A DNA stretch of 56,713 nt, taken from Bradyrhizobium semiaridum. Its GTDB lineage: Bacteria > Pseudomonadota > Alphaproteobacteria > Rhizobiales > Xanthobacteraceae. The position numbers and the translations under genes were made by a program. How positions within the stretch are numbered: the first letter of the stretch is position 1; each line of letters opens with the position of its first letter. Location: contig NZ_JAGKJJ010000035.1 of the NCBI RefSeq assembly GCF_020329505.1, positions 1-56,713 on the forward strand, written 5' to 3'. Of the stretch, positions 1 to 8,182 are shown one piece after another. The notes below the pieces were generated by a model that was not told the DNA's origin, searched no databases, and worked only from the letters and a program-made list of their open reading frames with translations.

Positions 1-626
1 TCGCGACGCTGCTCGGCCAGCCGCGCTTCGAGAACGAGATCGCGATGCGCACCAGCATCCCCGGCGTCGCCACCGGCCTCGCCTGGACCCAGGTCGGCGG
101 CGACATCCTGTTCATCGAGGCCTCTCGCACGCCGGGCCGCGGCACGCTGATCCTCACCGGCCAGCTCGGCGAAGTCATGCGCGAGAGCGCGCAGGCGGCG
201 CTGACGCTGGTGAAGAGCCGCGCCTCGCAGCTCGGCATCGATCCTTCGATCTTCGAGAAGAACGACATCCACGTCCACGTGCCGGCGGGCGCGACCCCGA
301 AGGACGGGCCCAGCGCGGGGGTCGCGATGTTCACCGCGCTCACCTCGCTGCTGACCGACCGCACCGTGCGCAGCGACACCGCGATGACCGGCGAGATCTC
401 GCTGCGCGGCCTGGTGCTGCCGGTCGGCGGCATCAAGGAGAAGGTGGTCGCCGCCGCCGCGGCCGGCCTCACCCGCGTGATGCTGCCGGCGCGCAATAGG
501 CGCGACTTCGACGATATCCCGGCGAGCGCCCGCGAGAAGCTCGAGTTCATCTGGCTCGAACGCGTCGACGAGGCGATATCGGCGGCGCTGGAAGCCGCCA
601 AGACCACGCCCGCGGCGGCTGAGTAA
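1..626 (+). CDS. Lon-type ATP-dependent protease, 3' end only
   Basis: This is the C-terminal S16 peptidase domain of a Lon (endopeptidase La) protein, cut by the window edge; the frame is open from base 3. The catalytic serine lies in KDGPSAGVAM and the catalytic lysine in GGIKEKVVAA, the Ser-Lys dyad of Lon. ATP-dependent Lon degrades misfolded and regulatory proteins in the cytosol. In many Rhizobiales the housekeeping lon is followed by hupB. Here an unrelated small gene follows, so I infer this may be a second Lon paralogue. A hairpin follows the stop codon by about 25 bases. Confidence 0.93.
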   Translation, partial: ATLLGQPRFENEIAMRTSIPGVATGLAWTQVGGDILFIEASRTPGRGTLILTGQLGEVMRESAQAALTLVKSRASQLGIDPSIFEKNDIHVHVPAGATPKDGPSAGVAMFTALTSLLTDRTVRSDTAMTGEISLRGLVLPVGGIKEKVVAAAAAGLTRVMLPARNRRDFDDIPASAREKLEFIWLERVDEAISAALEAAKTTPAAAE

Positions 627-651
627 TCGCGGACTGCGGTGACCGACATCC

Positions 652-678
652 CCGCGCAAGGGCTTCTCCCTTGCGCGG
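652..678 (+). terminator. Perfect 11-bp hairpin after lon
   Basis: The arms CCGCGCAAGGG (652-662) and CCCTTGCGCGG (668-678) pair perfectly around a 5-base loop. No real T-run follows (only TT), so this is either a weak intrinsic terminator or a 3'-end stabilising structure of the lon message. Confidence 0.5.
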
Positions 679-814
679 TTGCGCCGCGTCAATTGCGCCG
701 CTCCGCCTTACGAGACACCCCGTTTTCAAATAGGATGACCGCAACCAGCGCAAGAAGGACATGAGGAACGCGGCAGCGACCGCCCAAGGACACGGCCAAG
801 GAAAATTGCCAGCC

Positions 815-1162
815 ATGACAAAATCCCTTGAAATCGAAATTGCACCGGACGATCTCGAATTCCTGAGAACCCACAGCTATCTGCTTTGCATCGCCGCCAC
901 CGCGGCTGACGGAAATGGCGTCGTGGTCCGGCGGTGCCTCGACCGTTACCTCGCAAACAATCGCGTTGATGGTCCCGATGTCTTCAGCCACGTGCCGCGC
1001 GACCGCCTTCGCGTCTGGTTCCAGCAGAACATCGCCGCCGGCGCGACGCTGCACCAGGAGATGCTGGCGAACGGCCCGAATGCGATCGAGGCCGATCTCA
1101 CCGCTTCGGAAACGGCCTCGCTACGCTACGAGAATGGCATGTGGTCGGCGATCGCCGGCTGA
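815..1162 (+). CDS. Hypothetical protein, 115 aa
   Basis: I do not recognise a family. The ATG at 815 is preceded by AAGGAAAA at 798-805, a good ribosome binding site, so I prefer it to an upstream in-frame ATG at 761. The product is soluble, with no signal peptide or membrane segment. It is mildly acidic and starts with a region rich in charged and hydrophobic residues (DDLEFLRTHSYLLCIAATAA). The reading frame also open on the opposite strand (689-1054) lacks such a start. It stands alone between lon and a repeat element. Function unknown. Confidence 0.5.
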   Translation: MTKSLEIEIAPDDLEFLRTHSYLLCIAATAADGNGVVVRRCLDRYLANNRVDGPDVFSHVPRDRLRVWFQQNIAAGATLHQEMLANGPNAIEADLTASETASLRYENGMWSAIAG

Positions 1163-1221
1163 CTGGAGGGGCGCTCGACAACGAGGCCTGCGCTTTAGGA
1201 TGGCGGTGATGGAATTATGGC

Positions 1222-1342
1222 ATCGTCCTGGCGAAAGCCAGGACCGATAACCACCGAATTTGGTTGAGAGCGGGATACCGGCCCCAGCGGCGCGCAACAA
1301 CGAGCGGCTGGGGTAATGGGTCCTGGCCTTCGCCAGGACGAC
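1222..1342. repeat. Intergenic palindromic repeat, copy A
   Basis: Both ends carry short hairpins: CGTCCTGG-CGAAAG-CCAGGAC at the left and GTCCTGG-CCTTCG-CCAGGAC at the right. The interior matches the element at 32611-32730: both contain GGCCCCAGCG near the middle and TAATGGGTCCTGGCCTTCGC near the right end. It sits between a plus-strand gene and a convergent minus-strand gene. Confidence 0.75.
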
Positions 1343-1384
1343 TCCGAGGGTGGTGCCGCTTGTGAGCGATGCGTTCGCATCGCC

Positions 1385-1660
1385 TCAGGTCTTGGTCATG
1401 CACTCCTCGATGTAGAACCAGCGGTCGTCGCCGGTGAGGCCCTTCGCCTTCACGTCCTTGCGGCACGCCTTCAGCTTGGGCTTGTTGGTCTTCCACTGCG
1501 CCCGCATCGCCTTCAGCTTCTCCATCGTCAGCTTCATCTTCGACGGCTTGGCGGCGGTGGCGGCGGGCGCGGGCGTTGCAGGTGCCGCGGTCTGGGCCGA
1601 GGCGGCATGAAGACCGAAGGCGAGCAGCGCCGCGGCAAGACAAGTCCGGGTAACAAACAT
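1385..1660 (-). CDS. PsiF-like small secreted protein
   Basis: A 91-aa protein with an N-terminal signal peptide (MFVTRTCLAAALLAFG, cleavage likely after ASA) and an Ala/Pro-rich linker. Its C-terminal module is LKACRKDVKAKGLTGDDRWFYIEECM. The Cys-x(n)-KGL-x-G-x-x-R-x-F/W-x-x-x-C pattern resembles the PsiF repeat, a periplasmic module first noted in a phosphate-starvation-inducible E. coli protein; its function is unknown. I chose ATG 1660 because GGGGG lies 5 bases upstream; an in-frame TTG at 1672 is less likely. PsiF assignment is by pattern only. Confidence 0.65.
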   Translation of the reverse strand: MFVTRTCLAAALLAFGLHAASAQTAAPATPAPAATAAKPSKMKLTMEKLKAMRAQWKTNKPKLKACRKDVKAKGLTGDDRWFYIEECMTKT

Positions 1661-1751
1661 TAAAACCCCCAATTCATTCTTGTTCGTTCAAAGAAAAGCA
1701 AATGCCGCAGGATGCCCGACATCGGCACCCTGCGGCGATCATGCACGACGG

Positions 1752-3401
1752 TCAGAGAATTTTGACCGCGCTGAGCAGCGTCATGTAGATGCCCCACGCC
1801 AGCGGGATGCCGACGAACAGCCAGAACAGCGCCGCCTTGCCATCCAGGCTGCCCTTGCCGATGCCGAACGATCCGCTCGGTCCGGCGCCTGCGGTCGCGG
1901 TGGCCTCCTGCAGCTTGGCCATCTCGGCATCGCTCATGTGCCACTTCGGATTGACCGGCTTGATCAGGTAATTGCAGATGAAGCCGGCGATCAGCATGGC
2001 GCAGAGGATGTACATCGTCGTGTTGTAGAGCTGGTCGCGCGGCACGCCGGCGGCAAGCTGGAATTCACGGATGTAGTTCACCACCACGGGGCCGATGATG
2101 CCGGCGGTCGACCACGCCGTGAGCAGCCGGCCGTGGATGGCGCCGACGAACTGGGTGCCGAACATGTCGGCGAGATAGGCCGGCACGGTGGCGAAACCGC
2201 CGCCATACATCGACAGGATGATGCCGAAGCCGAGCACGAACAAGAGCTTCGAGCCCATCGCGGCGAAGGTCGGCGCCAGCGCGTAGAGCACGATGCCGAG
2301 CACGAAGAACGTGTAGTAGGTGTTCTTGCGGCCGATCTTGTCCGACAGCGAAGCCCAGAAGAAGCGGCCGCCGATGTTGAACAGCGACAACAGGCCGGCG
2401 AAGCCGGCCGCGATCGCCGCGATCTGCGCCTTCTGCGAGGCGTCGAGCGCGTTGAAGCCGACATTGGGCAGCCCGATCAGCTTGCCGGCGAATATCTCCT
2501 GCAGCATCGGCGAGGCCATGCCGATCACGCCGATGCCCGCCGACACGTTGAGGCACAGCACCCACCAGATCAGCCAGAACTGCGGCGTCTTGTGCGCGTT
2601 GTCGAGGTGGACGTTCTTGCTCGAGATCATCGCATTGGCCTTGGCCGGCGGCGTCCAGCCCTCCGGCTTCCAGCCGGTCGGCGGGATGCGATAGCGGAAC
2701 GCGCCGATCATCATGAACACGAGATAGATCGCGCCCATGGTGAGGAAGGTCTCCCAGACGCCGACCGAGGTCGGGGTCTTGTAATAGGTCATCAGTTTGT
2801 CGGCCAGCGGCGCGCCGATCATGGCGCCGCCGCCGAAGCCCATGATGGCCATGCCGGTCGCCATGCCGCGGCGGTCGGGAAACCATTTCACCAGCGTCGA
2901 CACCGGCGAGATGTAGCCGAGGCCGAGCCCGATGCCGCCGATCACGCCGGAGCCGAGCCACATCAGCCACAATTGATGCGTCATGATGCCGATCGCGCCG
3001 AGCACGAGACCGCCGCACCAGCACAGAGCGGCGACGAAGCCGGCCTTGCGCGGCCCAACCCGCTCGAGCCAGCCGCCCCACACCGCGGCGGAGACGCCGA
3101 GCACGACGAAGAACAGCGTGTACATCCAGCCGAGGCTCGCGACCTTCCAGTCGCAGGTGGTCGTGAACAATTCCTGGACCAGCGAGATGTCCGGACAGGC
3201 CTTCGGCGCGGAGAGGCCGATCGCGCGCGACAGCGGCAGCCAGAACACCGAGAAGCCATAGGCCATGCCGATGCACAGATGGATGCAGAGCGCAGCCGGC
3301 GGCACCAGCCAGCGGTTGAACCCGGCTGTCGCGATCGTCCGTTCCTTGTCGAGGAAACCCGCACCTGCTCCGGCGATACTTCCGGCGCTCACTGTCGTCA
3401 T
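1752..3401 (-). CDS. OFA-family MFS transporter (oxalate/formate antiporter-like)
   Basis: A 549-aa inner-membrane carrier of the major facilitator superfamily. It has the OFA-type start (GFNRWLVPPAALCIHLCIGMAYGF) and the MFS loop motif as DKIGRKNTYY. At least 12 hydrophobic segments are visible, with a large internal loop rich in Lys and Pro and an extra C-terminal segment. The ATG at 3401 follows GGGGAGG. OFA proteins carry oxalate, formate or other small carboxylates; the substrate here cannot be read from sequence. It lies downstream of, and on the same strand as, molybdenum-cofactor genes, which would fit a link to a Mo-dependent formate dehydrogenase, but that is inference. Confidence 0.85.
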   Translation of the reverse strand: MTTVSAGSIAGAGAGFLDKERTIATAGFNRWLVPPAALCIHLCIGMAYGFSVFWLPLSRAIGLSAPKACPDISLVQELFTTTCDWKVASLGWMYTLFFVVLGVSAAVWGGWLERVGPRKAGFVAALCWCGGLVLGAIGIMTHQLWLMWLGSGVIGGIGLGLGYISPVSTLVKWFPDRRGMATGMAIMGFGGGAMIGAPLADKLMTYYKTPTSVGVWETFLTMGAIYLVFMMIGAFRYRIPPTGWKPEGWTPPAKANAMISSKNVHLDNAHKTPQFWLIWWVLCLNVSAGIGVIGMASPMLQEIFAGKLIGLPNVGFNALDASQKAQIAAIAAGFAGLLSLFNIGGRFFWASLSDKIGRKNTYYTFFVLGIVLYALAPTFAAMGSKLLFVLGFGIILSMYGGGFATVPAYLADMFGTQFVGAIHGRLLTAWSTAGIIGPVVVNYIREFQLAAGVPRDQLYNTTMYILCAMLIAGFICNYLIKPVNPKWHMSDAEMAKLQEATATAGAGPSGSFGIGKGSLDGKAALFWLFVGIPLAWGIYMTLLSAVKIL

Positions 3402-3723
3402 TGAAACCTCCCCTGCAGCCGCCATTACGACAGGCGAATCTGCTGTCTTCGATCCCGCTTCAGCCCCTCTGCGGCACAGCTTGCATCCGCTGGTCCACAA
3501 AACTCCCCGCATGCGCCGGGACCACCACACGCATTGTCGGAATTCTAACCCCCGACGCGACCGGATATGCCGATCACGCGGCGCTCATTTGGTTGTAGGC
3601 TCCCCATAGCCCCGACGCGCCTTCACCCGGGCGCGATTCCACCTCCACAGCGTCGGGGACATTATCAATTCGCGCAGAAGCGGGAATAGGTGTCGATAGG
3701 CAAAAGGTCGATATTCAAAGCCG
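3402..3723. other. Intergenic region between tusA-like gene and OFA transporter
   Basis: 322 bases without a convincing gene. The only clear signal is the ribosome binding site GGGGAGG just upstream of the transporter. I see no strong terminator after the tusA-like gene, so read-through into the transporter gene is possible. Short open frames here have no start signal. Confidence 0.5.
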
Positions 3724-3993
3724 TCACGAGCTGCGCGGCGATGCAGCATTTGTATTGTCTATCGTCCCATTTGTCTTCTCGATCAGGAAGACGATGCGGA
3801 CGTCGCTGCGCTCGGTGATCTCGACCTTGTCGCCGGTCTCCCGAATGAGGTTCGGGATATCAATCACCGACAGCGGATCGGTGCAATGCACCTCAAGGAA
3901 ATCGCCTGCCGTCACGCTCTTCAGCGCCTTGCGCGTCTTCAGCGCGGGCAGCGGACATTTCAGGCCGGTGAGATCGAGCTTTGTGGTGGTCAT
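3724..3993 (-). CDS. TusA-family sulfurtransferase
   Basis: An 89-aa cytosolic protein with the TusA/SirA/YedF fold signature CPLP: TGLKCPLPALKTRKAL, active cysteine at residue 13. TusA proteins relay persulfide sulfur between desulfurases and acceptors, including tRNA thiolation, and in E. coli they also affect molybdenum-cofactor supply. It lies 69 bases downstream of mobB on the same strand, so a role in Moco or formate-dehydrogenase maturation is a reasonable inference. The C-terminal 15 residues are longer than the core domain and unconserved in look. Confidence 0.88.
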   Translation of the reverse strand: MTTTKLDLTGLKCPLPALKTRKALKSVTAGDFLEVHCTDPLSVIDIPNLIRETGDKVEITERSDVRIVFLIEKTNGTIDNTNAASPRSS

Positions 3994-4062
3994 GACGCGA
4001 CCATGGCGAAGCTGCCGCCCATCGTCAACGGAGACCGCGCATTGATGCGAACCTTGCCCATG

Positions 4063-4590
4063 TCAGTGATCGGCGGAAGCCCCGGCCAGCACCTCGTCGA
4101 CTGGGATTGCGGAGCGCAGCATCAAAGCGGCGACGTCATCGATCCTGTCGAGATGGACCACCGGCAGCGCGGTCTCGACCGCCACGTCGCTCGCGATCCC
4201 GACCACGCGCCTGTCGTCGGCAAACAGCAACGGCTTGCCGTTGGCGGCGCGGTACACCTCGATCTTGTTGATCGGCTCGCGCTTGAAACCTTCGACCACG
4301 ACGAGGTCAACCCGCGCCATCTTGGCGAGCAGTTCCGGCAAATGCGGTTCGCCGGCACCGCGCAGCTCGTGCATCAGCGCCCAGCGCCGGGCCGAGGACA
4401 CCAGCACCTCGGTCGCGCCGGACTGCCGGTGCACCCAGGAATCCTTGCCGGGCCGGTCGACATCGAATTCGTGATGGGCGTGCTTGATCACCGACACGCG
4501 CAGGCCGCGCTCGAGCAGATGCGGGATCACCCGCGACAGCAGGGTGGTCTTGCCGGCGCCGCTCCACCCCGCAAGGCCAATCACTCTCAT
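4063..4590 (-). CDS. mobB: MobB, molybdopterin-guanine dinucleotide biosynthesis GTP-binding protein
   Basis: A 175-aa P-loop protein: RVIGLAGWSGAGKTTLLSRV at the N-terminus is the Walker A motif. The order of motifs (KHAHHEFDVDRPGKDSWVHRQ, then VVVEGFKREPINKIEV) is typical of MobB, which assists MobA in attaching GMP to molybdopterin. An in-frame ATG at 4599 is possible; neither start has a strong ribosome site. It is separated from the upstream moeA-type genes by about 330 bases containing a repeat, so it probably has its own promoter. Confidence 0.9.
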   Translation of the reverse strand: MRVIGLAGWSGAGKTTLLSRVIPHLLERGLRVSVIKHAHHEFDVDRPGKDSWVHRQSGATEVLVSSARRWALMHELRGAGEPHLPELLAKMARVDLVVVEGFKREPINKIEVYRAANGKPLLFADDRRVVGIASDVAVETALPVVHLDRIDDVAALMLRSAIPVDEVLAGASADH

Positions 4591-4923
4591 TCGATCCATC
4601 GCCACGTGCAAATCCGTTGGGCCCGCTCGTCGGTGCGAAGCGGAAAGATTCAAGCCCGGTTCCAGCCATCCTTATATCGGCGAGCAGGGCTTGTCATGCC
4701 AGCCCGGCCGGCGCCAGCACGAAGGGCACCCGTGGTCCCCCGCTTCTTCATAGTACGTAAGGAGAGCACACCGGTCGGGCTCTCTTCCCCTTGCAGGCAG
4801 GGCGATCGCATGTGAGGCGCGTAAGCTTATCAGCTGGTTCACTTCGCCTCTCCCGCTTGCGGGGGAGGCCGACGCGCATCGTGAGATGCGTGGCGGGTGG
4901 GGCTGTATCCACGGTGGGATTCT
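4591..4923. other. Intergenic region with a palindromic repeat
   Basis: About 330 bases between the MoeA-fusion gene and mobB with no credible gene. Around 4848-4915 there is a repeat of the type CTCTCCCGCTTGCGGGGGAGG...GCATCGTGAGATGCG, with two small internal palindromes (CTCCCGC/GCGGGGGAG and GCATC/GATGC). Such elements are common between Bradyrhizobium genes. Any mobB promoter must also lie here, but I cannot place it. Confidence 0.5.
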
Positions 4924-6870
4924 CTATGCCGGCCTGAACCCCGCCGCGGTCAAAGCGGCGCGGCCTTCGGCCGACGCCAGCGCGTCGAGAAAGGTCTGCA
5001 CTGCCGGCCGCTGCTTGCGCGCCGTCACCAGCGCAAAATCATAATGCTCTTCGGCAAGCGGAATGAAACCGAGCCCGGACGCATGGGCGACCGGCGCGAT
5101 GGTCATGCCCCAATCGGCGCGATGCTGCGCCACCGCGGCCGCGACCGCGTTGTGCGAGCGCGGCTGATTCCAGTAGCCGTCCGGCCGGCGACCTGCGAGC
5201 AGCCGATCGATCAGGATGCGCGTGCCGGCACCCTGGTTGCGGTTGACCATGATGCAGGCGGGATCGGCCAGTGCAGCGCGCACCGCCTCCTCCGCGCTCA
5301 GGCCGGCGAAGCGCGGATCGTCGTTGCGGAACACGATGCCCTGCATGCGGCGCCAGCCCGGCACCAGTTCGAGACCCTCGCTCAGATACGGCGTGTTGTA
5401 GGTCTCGGTCTTGTCATCGAACAGATGGATCGGGGCGAGATCGCATTCGCCGCGCTTGGCCGCGGCGAGCCCGCCGAGGCTGCCGACCGCGATCGACCGC
5501 ACCACGAGGCCGGCCCGCGCCAGCGGCGCGGTGACCAGATCAAGCCCGGTGCAATGGCTGCCGACGATGACGAGATCGGGCACCCGCACATGCGGCGTGA
5601 ACAAGGTCACGTCGGTCTCGCTGCCCGCCGGCATCTGGTCGGCGAGCGCGTCGATCTTCAAAAAACCGTCGGCCTGCGCGAACGAGGTGATCGCGCCGGA
5701 TCCCTTGCCGCTGGGATAGGCGATCAGCCCCTCGCTGCCTTCGACCAGCGACACCATCACGAACTCGGTGCGGCCGAGTTCGGAAGCGATGCGCACCGGC
5801 ACCTTCGCCGTCACCCTGGCATCTGCGCGCGGCGGCAACCCGGCCATGCGGCGCAGCACCGGCACGATCATGTCGTGGAAGGTGAACATCGCCGAGGTCG
5901 GAAAGCCCGGCAGGATGATCACCGGCTTGCCGTCGCAGACCGCAAGGCACAGCGGCTTGCCCGGCTTCAGTGCGACGCCATGCGCGATGATGCCGGGCGC
6001 ACCGAGCCGCGCGATGATCCGGTGCGAAACGTCGCCGGCACCCTTGGAAGTGCCGCCCGACAGCACCAGCATGTCGCTGTCGGCCAGCGCCCTGCGCATC
6101 GCGGCTTCGAGCGCGGCCTCGTCGTCGGCAATCGCGCCGAGGAAATGCGCATCACCGCCGTTCTCGGCGATCGCCGCGCTGACGATCGCGCCGTTGGTGT
6201 CGTAGATCGCGGCCGGCCGCAGCGTCTCGCCGGGCTGCACCAGTTCGTCACCGGTCGAGAGGATCGCAACCCGCGGCCGGCGTGCAGCCAAAACCTCGGC
6301 GATGCCGCAGGCCGCGAGCATGCCGATCTCGCGCGAGCCGATCACGGTGCCGGCGCGCAGCAGCGCCTCGCCGCGCGCGATGTCGGAGCCGGCATAGGAC
6401 ACGAACTGCCCGGGCGATGCCGCGCGGCGCACCTCGATCGCGCGGTTGCCGGCGGGCTGGGTGTGCTCGACCATCACGATGGCGTCGGCGCCGCGCGGCA
6501 CCGGACCGCCGGTCGCGATCGACGTCGCAGTGCCGGAGAGCACCGGCCGCGTCGGCGCGGTGCCACAGGCGATGGTCTCGTCGTTGAGCATCAGTTGCAC
6601 CGGCGCACCTTCGCCGGCGCCTGCAAGATCGGCGGAGCGTACCGCAAAGCCGTCGACATTGGAGCGGTCGAACGGCGGCACGTCGATCGGCGCCACCACG
6701 TCCGCCGCCAGCGCGCAGCCGAGCGCGTCGGCAAGCAGCCGCGTCTGCGAAGGCACGTCGCGCGGGAACAGCGCGGCTTCGAAGCGCGCCAGCGCCTCCT
6801 CGCGCGACAGGACGGTCAGGAACTGGTCCTGATCGAGGGATGGATCATGTTTCGGCGTCGGCATGCTCAT
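4924..6870 (-). CDS. MoeA fused to a periplasmic-binding-like (molybdate-sensing type) domain
   Basis: A 648-aa two-domain protein. Residues 1 to about 425 are MoeA (molybdopterin molybdotransferase), with VPPFDRSNVDGFAV, GGTSKGAGD and LPGFPTSAMF; MoeA inserts molybdate into adenylylated molybdopterin. Residues from about 434 to the end are a PBP-like domain (VIVGSHCTGLDLVTAPLARA... GAGTRILIDRL... DWGMTIAPVA) related to the substrate-binding half of ModE/LysR-like or TupA-like proteins. Fusions of this kind are known, but the role of the second domain is not established; it may bind oxyanion or gate the reaction. It starts 9 bases after the upstream MoeA-like gene stops. Confidence 0.9.
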   Translation of the reverse strand: MSMPTPKHDPSLDQDQFLTVLSREEALARFEAALFPRDVPSQTRLLADALGCALAADVVAPIDVPPFDRSNVDGFAVRSADLAGAGEGAPVQLMLNDETIACGTAPTRPVLSGTATSIATGGPVPRGADAIVMVEHTQPAGNRAIEVRRAASPGQFVSYAGSDIARGEALLRAGTVIGSREIGMLAACGIAEVLAARRPRVAILSTGDELVQPGETLRPAAIYDTNGAIVSAAIAENGGDAHFLGAIADDEAALEAAMRRALADSDMLVLSGGTSKGAGDVSHRIIARLGAPGIIAHGVALKPGKPLCLAVCDGKPVIILPGFPTSAMFTFHDMIVPVLRRMAGLPPRADARVTAKVPVRIASELGRTEFVMVSLVEGSEGLIAYPSGKGSGAITSFAQADGFLKIDALADQMPAGSETDVTLFTPHVRVPDLVIVGSHCTGLDLVTAPLARAGLVVRSIAVGSLGGLAAAKRGECDLAPIHLFDDKTETYNTPYLSEGLELVPGWRRMQGIVFRNDDPRFAGLSAEEAVRAALADPACIMVNRNQGAGTRILIDRLLAGRRPDGYWNQPRSHNAVAAAVAQHRADWGMTIAPVAHASGLGFIPLAEEHYDFALVTARKQRPAVQTFLDALASAEGRAALTAAGFRPA

Positions 6871-6879
6871 CTCGGGAAC

Positions 6880-7989
6880 TCACTCCCGCAACATATAGGC
6901 ATCGACGACCGTGCCCGCAGCAAAACCTTCCGTAGATCCGGGCACGATCAGGAGGGCTTCGGCGCGCGCGATCGCATCGAGCGACAGCTCCCCGAGCGCG
7001 AGCGTCGCCCAGGACGCATGTTGATGCATCAGCAGCGCGACCTCGGCAATGCCGACACTGGAAGCGATCTTGCGCGCCAGCGGCAATGCGCGCGTCTGGC
7101 GCGGCTGTCGATCCGTGAGGCGATCGAGCATGGGAAGCCCGAGCGCCCACCATACCGCGAAAGCCTGATCCGGAGCGCCCGGCAAGGCGATGACCGGCGT
7201 CTCGCCGATCCGGCCGAGCGCCGCGGTGCGCCCCGGCTGCAGGGCAATGCCGTGCGCGATCACCTCGCCGCGCGCGGACAGCGCCGCCACCGCCGCGTCG
7301 TTGCGGCCGACGCCGCTGCCGCCGATCGTGAGAAGCAGGTCGGCGCTGGCGTCGAGTGCCGCAACGATCGCCGCCGCATCGCGCCCGGGCGCCTCGCTGC
7401 GGGTGACATCGGCGCCGGCCGAGCGTGCGACATCAGCGATGAACGTTGCGGTCGCCTCACCGCCGGGAAGATTGACGATGCGAAGCCGCGGCCGGCGCAC
7501 GAGCAGCGCCGCAACTCCGGCACCGCGCGCGAGCAGCAGGTCGCGCGGCTGCACTGGCCGCCCTGCGTCCGTCACCGCGCGCCCTTCGGCAATCTCGTTG
7601 CCGGCACGCCGCACGCCCTGCCCCGGGATCACCTCGGCCAACACCTGCACGATCGGACCGGAGGTGTCGACCATGTCGGCATCGACCACGCAGTCAGTGC
7701 CGGCGGGCATCGCGCTGCCTGCATCGACCCAGGTCGGGGCCTCCGTCAGCGGCAGCGGCGCATAGAACGACGCCCCGACCAGATCGTTGGCGCGCATCGC
7801 CCAGCCGTCAGCGGCGGCAACGTCATGCGGCGGGTGGGCGCGCAAGGGCGGCATCTCCGCGGCGATGCAGTGCAGGGCATCGGCCAGCGGCAATGTGACC
7901 GGCGCCACAGGGGCGACGCCGCGCAGCACGGCGGCCAGGGCCGTATCGAGCGGGGTGAGCGAAGCCGGCAGGCGCTGGGACGTGATCAT
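6880..7989 (-). CDS. Second MoeA-like molybdopterin-binding protein
   Basis: A 369-aa protein with the MoeA/MoCF layout but divergent motifs: AAADGWAMRANDLVG, then TIGGSGVGRNDAAV and ALPGAPDQAFAV where classical MoeA has GxSxGxxD and LPGNPxSA. It is about 40 residues shorter than canonical MoeA. It is the first gene of a minus-strand operon with the MoeA-PBP fusion. Because conserved positions differ, it may be a specialised or partner paralogue rather than the main molybdotransferase; that is inference. Its start ATG is at 7989. Confidence 0.82.
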   Translation of the reverse strand: MITSQRLPASLTPLDTALAAVLRGVAPVAPVTLPLADALHCIAAEMPPLRAHPPHDVAAADGWAMRANDLVGASFYAPLPLTEAPTWVDAGSAMPAGTDCVVDADMVDTSGPIVQVLAEVIPGQGVRRAGNEIAEGRAVTDAGRPVQPRDLLLARGAGVAALLVRRPRLRIVNLPGGEATATFIADVARSAGADVTRSEAPGRDAAAIVAALDASADLLLTIGGSGVGRNDAAVAALSARGEVIAHGIALQPGRTAALGRIGETPVIALPGAPDQAFAVWWALGLPMLDRLTDRQPRQTRALPLARKIASSVGIAEVALLMHQHASWATLALGELSLDAIARAEALLIVPGSTEGFAAGTVVDAYMLRE

Positions 7990-8182
7990 GGCCCGCTATG
8001 GACTGAATCGGCCCGAAATGAAACCGGCTTGGGCCGATCCATGACGCCGCAATTAGACCGAAGGCGCGTTGACGCGGACCCCGAAATGGTTGCAAAAGAA
8101 ACCAATATGGCCGGGCTTCGACGACCGGCACAAGCAATCAAGCAATAATGGCCAATGCGCCGATTCACGGGAGGGAGACAGA

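Noticed and set aside
689..1054. Minus-strand 121-codon frame overlapping the small gene after lon
   Set aside because: No ribosome site and a composition typical of an antisense reading; the plus-strand frame has AAGGAAAA before its ATG.
1680..3404. A 574-codon open frame on the plus strand opposite the OFA transporter
   Set aside because: Antisense shadow: Arg/Ala/Asp/His-rich low-information sequence with no start signal; the opposite strand encodes a clear transporter.
4897..8148. An open frame of 1083 codons on the plus strand opposite the two moeA-like genes
   Set aside because: It is the antisense shadow of high-GC genes with strong codon-position bias; its translation is rich in Arg/His/Asp with no domain, and real MoeA motifs are on the other strand.
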